This document shows, piece after piece, positions 8,790-11,220 of a stretch of DNA of 11,220 nt. The first letter of the stretch is position 1. Every line of letters begins with the position of its first letter. Origin of the DNA: Saprospiraceae bacterium (GTDB lineage: Bacteria > Bacteroidota > Bacteroidia > Chitinophagales > Saprospiraceae); assembly GCA_016719855.1 (NCBI GenBank), contig JADJYH010000074.1, positions 1-11,220 of the forward strand. Reading direction: 5' to 3'. The notes beneath the pieces were generated by a model, which was given only the letters and a program-made list of their open reading frames with translations, had not been told where the DNA came from and did no database searches. A program made the translations under genes and the position numbers.

Positions 8790-9427
8790 ATGACCGGACT
8801 AAAAATCCTATTATCAAGCCTGCTGCTTGCGGGTAGGTTCTCCATTATTGCGCAGCAAAGCAACCTTCCAAGCCACGAAATTGGCGTTTCTTTTTTTGCT
8901 TTTGAACGCAACAGCGAAACCCAAAACATATTGGTGACGGAGAAATGGCTGCCAAGTGTTTATTTCAATCAAAATTTTAAGAATTGGACTTGGTCTTCAA
9001 GTCTAGCATTTGGGAAAAACCAAATAGATGACCGCCCTGAATATTGTGGTGATTGTATTGTGGGTACAGGTGATATGACGGAATTTATTGCAGCAACTGG
9101 CTTGCAGTATCGCTTTTTGGAAGGAAGAAAAATCCCAGTTAAGCCATTTCTTGAATTGGATGGTTTTTATTCCAACATCCGATATGCAGGAAGTTTTAGT
9201 GGGGGGAGAGACGGTCAACATTTCGAGGAAGATAATACAAGAAAGCTCTTTGGACTTTCCGGCAAAATCGGGCTAAGTTATCGTCCAGTTCCACAGGTTT
9301 CAATTACCATATTATCAGGTCGGCGGCGTGGTAAGGGCAAGGGTACTGACAATTATCGAGGTGTCACAAAAATGGCCACGGTTCAGCCGTTACGGTTTTT
9401 CAATTGAGGTTAGGGTATATGTTTTAA
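8790..9427 (+). CDS. Outer-membrane beta-barrel-like protein, frameshift at C-terminus
   Basis: A signal peptide is visible: Lys5, then ILLSSLLLAG and cleavage probably near the Ala of IIAQQ (about residue 22). The mature part alternates polar and aromatic/hydrophobic residues in strand-like stretches such as YFNQNFKNWTWSSSLAFG, TGLQYRFLEG, PFLELDGFYSN and GKIGLSYRPVPQVSI, as in small Bacteroidota outer-membrane barrels. The open frame ends at 9407 after PLRFFN. Adding one T to TT at 9404-9405 instead gives FFNLRLGYMF and stop TAA at 9425-9427. A terminal Phe on an amphipathic strand is the BAM recognition signal. The restored protein has 212 residues. Two cysteines lie close together in EYCGDCIVG, and could be a disulfide. 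No specific substrate or family can be named. It lies convergent to the tocopherol-cyclase-like gene. Confidence 0.7.
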
Positions 9428-9438
9428 TTGAACAAGCC

Positions 9439-10425
9439 CTATCGCCGCCACTCCTCCGTCAGCAACTCCCCGACTTCCCCGGCCACCTCTATTCCCGCAT
9501 TGCGGCCCGTACTGTCGAACACCAATTCTTCCCGGTCATAAAATCGGACGTGCATCGTGCCCTGCATGCTCTCGTTCACTTTGCCCTTCATCTCGCCGGT
9601 GAGCGGGGAAATGAGCACGGCACCGGGGGCTTGCAGCGCCGTGATTTCAAGCCGGTAACGGTTGTCACGGAAAGAGAGACGCACCTCCTGCTCGCCAAGG
9701 GCGGCCTTCATGCTGGCTCCGGTATAGGTAGCGAAGCGATACAGTGTATCGCCCCACTGGAAGCCGACGATATAGCCGATAAAGTAACTGCGCAGCCACG
9801 GGATATGCGCCACGGAGGCGAACACGCAGGTCTTTTCCGCTTGCGAAAAATGGTTGGCCTGCATCCAGATATACGAACGGGGAAACGACGTGCCCCAGTC
9901 CTTCTCGATGTAGCCGATGCCGCCGTCGAAGTCCACGGGCTGGCCATGCACCTGCAACTGACCGGACAGCCGGTGGTGCAGGCTCACCGCCCCATGAAAG
10001 CACTGCATGAACGGCACGAACGAGTACCAACCCATGATGCCCGGAGCGCCCAGCATCTTTGGCCAAGGCGTGGGCAATTGGAAATCAATGCGCCCTTGCA
10101 ATTCGGGCAGGTCGAGTTGGATGTGGTTACCGGAGAAGGAGTTGGCACCGATTTGCAAATGGAAATCCGTTTCCGAAGGGACAAAGTATTGGGTTTCAAA
10201 CGGATGGTAGCTGGCCTTGCAGTGCTTCCCGTCCAGCACTTGGATGAAGGCATGGGAATCCCCATTTTTCGCCATCGAAATGCCGGGGATGACTGCAAAA
10301 ACATGCTGTTCTGCTGCATCCACCAACTTGAAATACCAGCCTTCAAAGAAGCTGCGGGTACGGCCCCAACAGTGGTACATGTCGGGATTCCAAGTGGAGC
10401 GCCAGCGGAGAAGGTTGTTTTTCAT
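9439..10425 (-). CDS. Tocopherol cyclase family protein (328 aa)
   Basis: The sequence has the family hallmarks: WNPDMYHCWGRTRSFFEGWY at the N-terminus, FAVIPGISM, HAFIQVLDG, GPxGIMGW-like GAPGIMGWYSFVPFMQC, DGGIGYIEKDWGTSFP and SYIWMQANHF. Plant and cyanobacterial relatives (VTE1/SlrA1737) close the chromanol ring of tocopherol. Bacteroidota homologues lack a known tocopherol pathway, so the substrate here is unknown. The start is placed at 10425 because the family begins close to the RWRSTWNPDMYH motif. The frame stays open upstream to a TTG-type start at 10569, but that extension is Ser/Pro/His-rich low-complexity translation of noncoding DNA. No signal peptide is seen. The gene is intact with no frameshift, in contrast to most of the window. 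The + strand opposite carries a long accidental open frame (9328-10440). Confidence 0.88.
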   Translation of the reverse strand: MKNNLLRWRSTWNPDMYHCWGRTRSFFEGWYFKLVDAAEQHVFAVIPGISMAKNGDSHAFIQVLDGKHCKASYHPFETQYFVPSETDFHLQIGANSFSGNHIQLDLPELQGRIDFQLPTPWPKMLGAPGIMGWYSFVPFMQCFHGAVSLHHRLSGQLQVHGQPVDFDGGIGYIEKDWGTSFPRSYIWMQANHFSQAEKTCVFASVAHIPWLRSYFIGYIVGFQWGDTLYRFATYTGASMKAALGEQEVRLSFRDNRYRLEITALQAPGAVLISPLTGEMKGKVNESMQGTMHVRFYDREELVFDSTGRNAGIEVAGEVGELLTEEWRR

Positions 10426-10451
10426 GGTTGTTTTTTTTGATGAATGGAGGG

Positions 10452-10460
10452 GTAAAGATA
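10452..10460 (-). promoter_or_regulatory. Candidate -7 box for the tocopherol-cyclase-like gene
   Basis: TATCTTTAC on the - strand differs from TAnnTTTG by one base and lies 26 bases upstream of the start codon. No convincing -33 box was found. Confidence 0.25.
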
Positions 10461-10593
10461 GGGGAGGAGATGGGTTGCTGGTATTTGTGTTTTTGGTGTG
10501 TGAAAAAAATTGATGAATGATTTGGTGGGATGGGGGAAAAGGGTAGATTTGCTGATGTTCAGTTAGCATTTATGATGAATCCAGAATGACTAT

Positions 10594-10702
10594 GTAAACG
10601 TGCATTGCGGGTTTACTTAGTCACTTGAAAAGTGAAATACTGGCGGCTTTCCCGAAAACGAGTAAGTAAAGTCGCAATGCGGGTTTACTCATCGTTTTCG
10701 GG
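10594..10702. repeat. Two palindromic repeat units plus a longer inverted repeat
   Basis: Two 23-base direct copies lie at 10595-10617 and 10667-10689. They share TAAA at the left, GCA, and TGCGGGTTTACT (10606-10617 and 10678-10689), with four mismatches. Each copy is itself a hairpin (GTAAA...TTTAC). The second sits in the loop region of a longer inverted repeat: CCCGAAAACGAGTAAGTAAA at 10651-10670 against TTTACTCATCGTTTTCGGG at 10684-10702, imperfect in the middle. Between the two copies, TCACTT-GAA-AAGTGA (10621-10635) forms another hairpin. The block marks the change to AT-rich DNA. It looks like a REP-type intergenic repeat. Confidence 0.7.
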
Positions 10703-10746
10703 AGTGCAATTGTTCGGCACAACTAAGAAAAAAAAGAAACCAGAAA

Positions 10747-11220
10747 ATGGAAATAGATAGAAGTAAAAAATCTGAATGGGGAGAATTCGCTTTAATTCCA
10801 AAAGAAGGCTGGAAAATAGGACATACGTTTGTTGATTATGAATCAGGATATCTACACTGTGAATGAAAATCCAGAAGATATATGGCATTAAATCCTAATG
10901 AATTTGGAACGAGAGTAATTCCAAATTGTCAGGTTGTTGTTGATAGAAACGAAAGGCGCATATTAAGTAGTGAAGAATGGAGAAAGAAATTTAGTTATAA
11001 CACAGAGGAATTTTTGATTTCTGATACAAATTTTAAAATTGTCCGAGAAAGGAAAGCAAACTTTGAAGCCAATAATGATACGATTGAAGAAAAGTTAGTT
11101 AACCAAGAAACGGTGGATGTTTATATTATTCAAGAGGTATTGGATTCTCATAAGGACAAGAGAAAGTCTGTTTATGAAAGGTATCTTGAAAACGAAGAAA
11201 ATAAAAGAAAACAAAGAAAA
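10747..11220 (+). CDS. AT-rich gene of unknown function, 3'-partial, in-frame TGA at codon 40
   Basis: From ATG 10747 a single frame runs to the window end (158 codons). It is interrupted only by TGA at 10864-10866, after ESGYLHCE. Downstream it continues at once with KSRRYMALNPNEFGTRV, VVVDRNERRILSSEEWRKKF and a Lys/Glu-rich, coiled-coil-like tail. Same-frame coding on both sides, with similar codon use, suggests one gene with a nonsense change or base-call error: TGA could have been TGG (Trp) or CGA. An independent shorter gene from ATG 10882 (MALNPNEF) is the alternative. There is no recognisable domain; it is probably soluble. Its base composition is far more AT-rich than the neighbouring genes, which suggests recent acquisition. 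An A-rich stretch precedes the start (AAGAAAAAAAAGAAACC, about 10726-10742), as is common upstream of Bacteroidota starts. Confidence 0.55.

Noticed and set aside
9328..10440. Long + strand open frame (370 codons) opposite the tocopherol-cyclase-like gene
   Set aside because: The - strand frame carries the conserved family motifs. The + frame is a His/Arg/Gly-rich antisense shadow with no recognisable motif.

Overview
The window looks like chromosome from a Bacteroidota bacterium, plausibly near the Saprospirales/Chitinophagales. The evidence is a DUF3667-type zinc-ribbon membrane protein, a small outer-membrane barrel ending in Phe, TAnnTTTG-like -7 boxes, little Shine-Dalgarno signal, and abundant palindromic intergenic repeats. 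Base composition changes along the window: mixed on the left, GC-richer over sucA and the tocopherol-cyclase-like gene, and clearly AT-rich after about 10,740.

Bases 1-3582 hold what I read as the tail of an extracellular contractile injection system (eCIS) type locus on the + strand. It contains (i) the C-terminal part of a large DUF4157/eCIS-associated protein carrying a nonspecific-endonuclease-like module (up to 1450), (ii) a small protein with an HEQQH zincin-like motif (about 1664-2224), and (iii) an AAA+ ATPase (2221-3582) whose start overlaps the previous stop in an ATGA junction. All three are cut by many single-base indels; I reassembled them by following protein motifs between frames.

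Bases 3583-4623 hold an inverted repeat and rnhB (ribonuclease HII), which is also frameshifted. Bases 4624-7390 encode the 2-oxoglutarate dehydrogenase E1 subunit (sucA), with two one-base homopolymer deletions, a candidate promoter and a rho-independent terminator. Convergent to it on the - strand is a DUF3667-like membrane protein (8575-7464). Divergent from that is an outer-membrane barrel protein (8790-9427), convergent with a tocopherol-cyclase-family protein on the - strand (10425-9439). The right end has structured palindromic repeats and an AT-rich unknown gene that runs off the window and has an in-frame TGA at codon 40.

Two points matter most to a reader. First, standard ORF calling hides the eCIS-like cluster completely because of indels. 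Second, the indels also hit the housekeeping genes sucA and rnhB, sit largely in homopolymers, and are far denser left of about 4,330. Sequencing or assembly error is therefore more likely than true pseudogenisation. Three unrelated families of intergenic palindromes or inverted repeats flank the genes.
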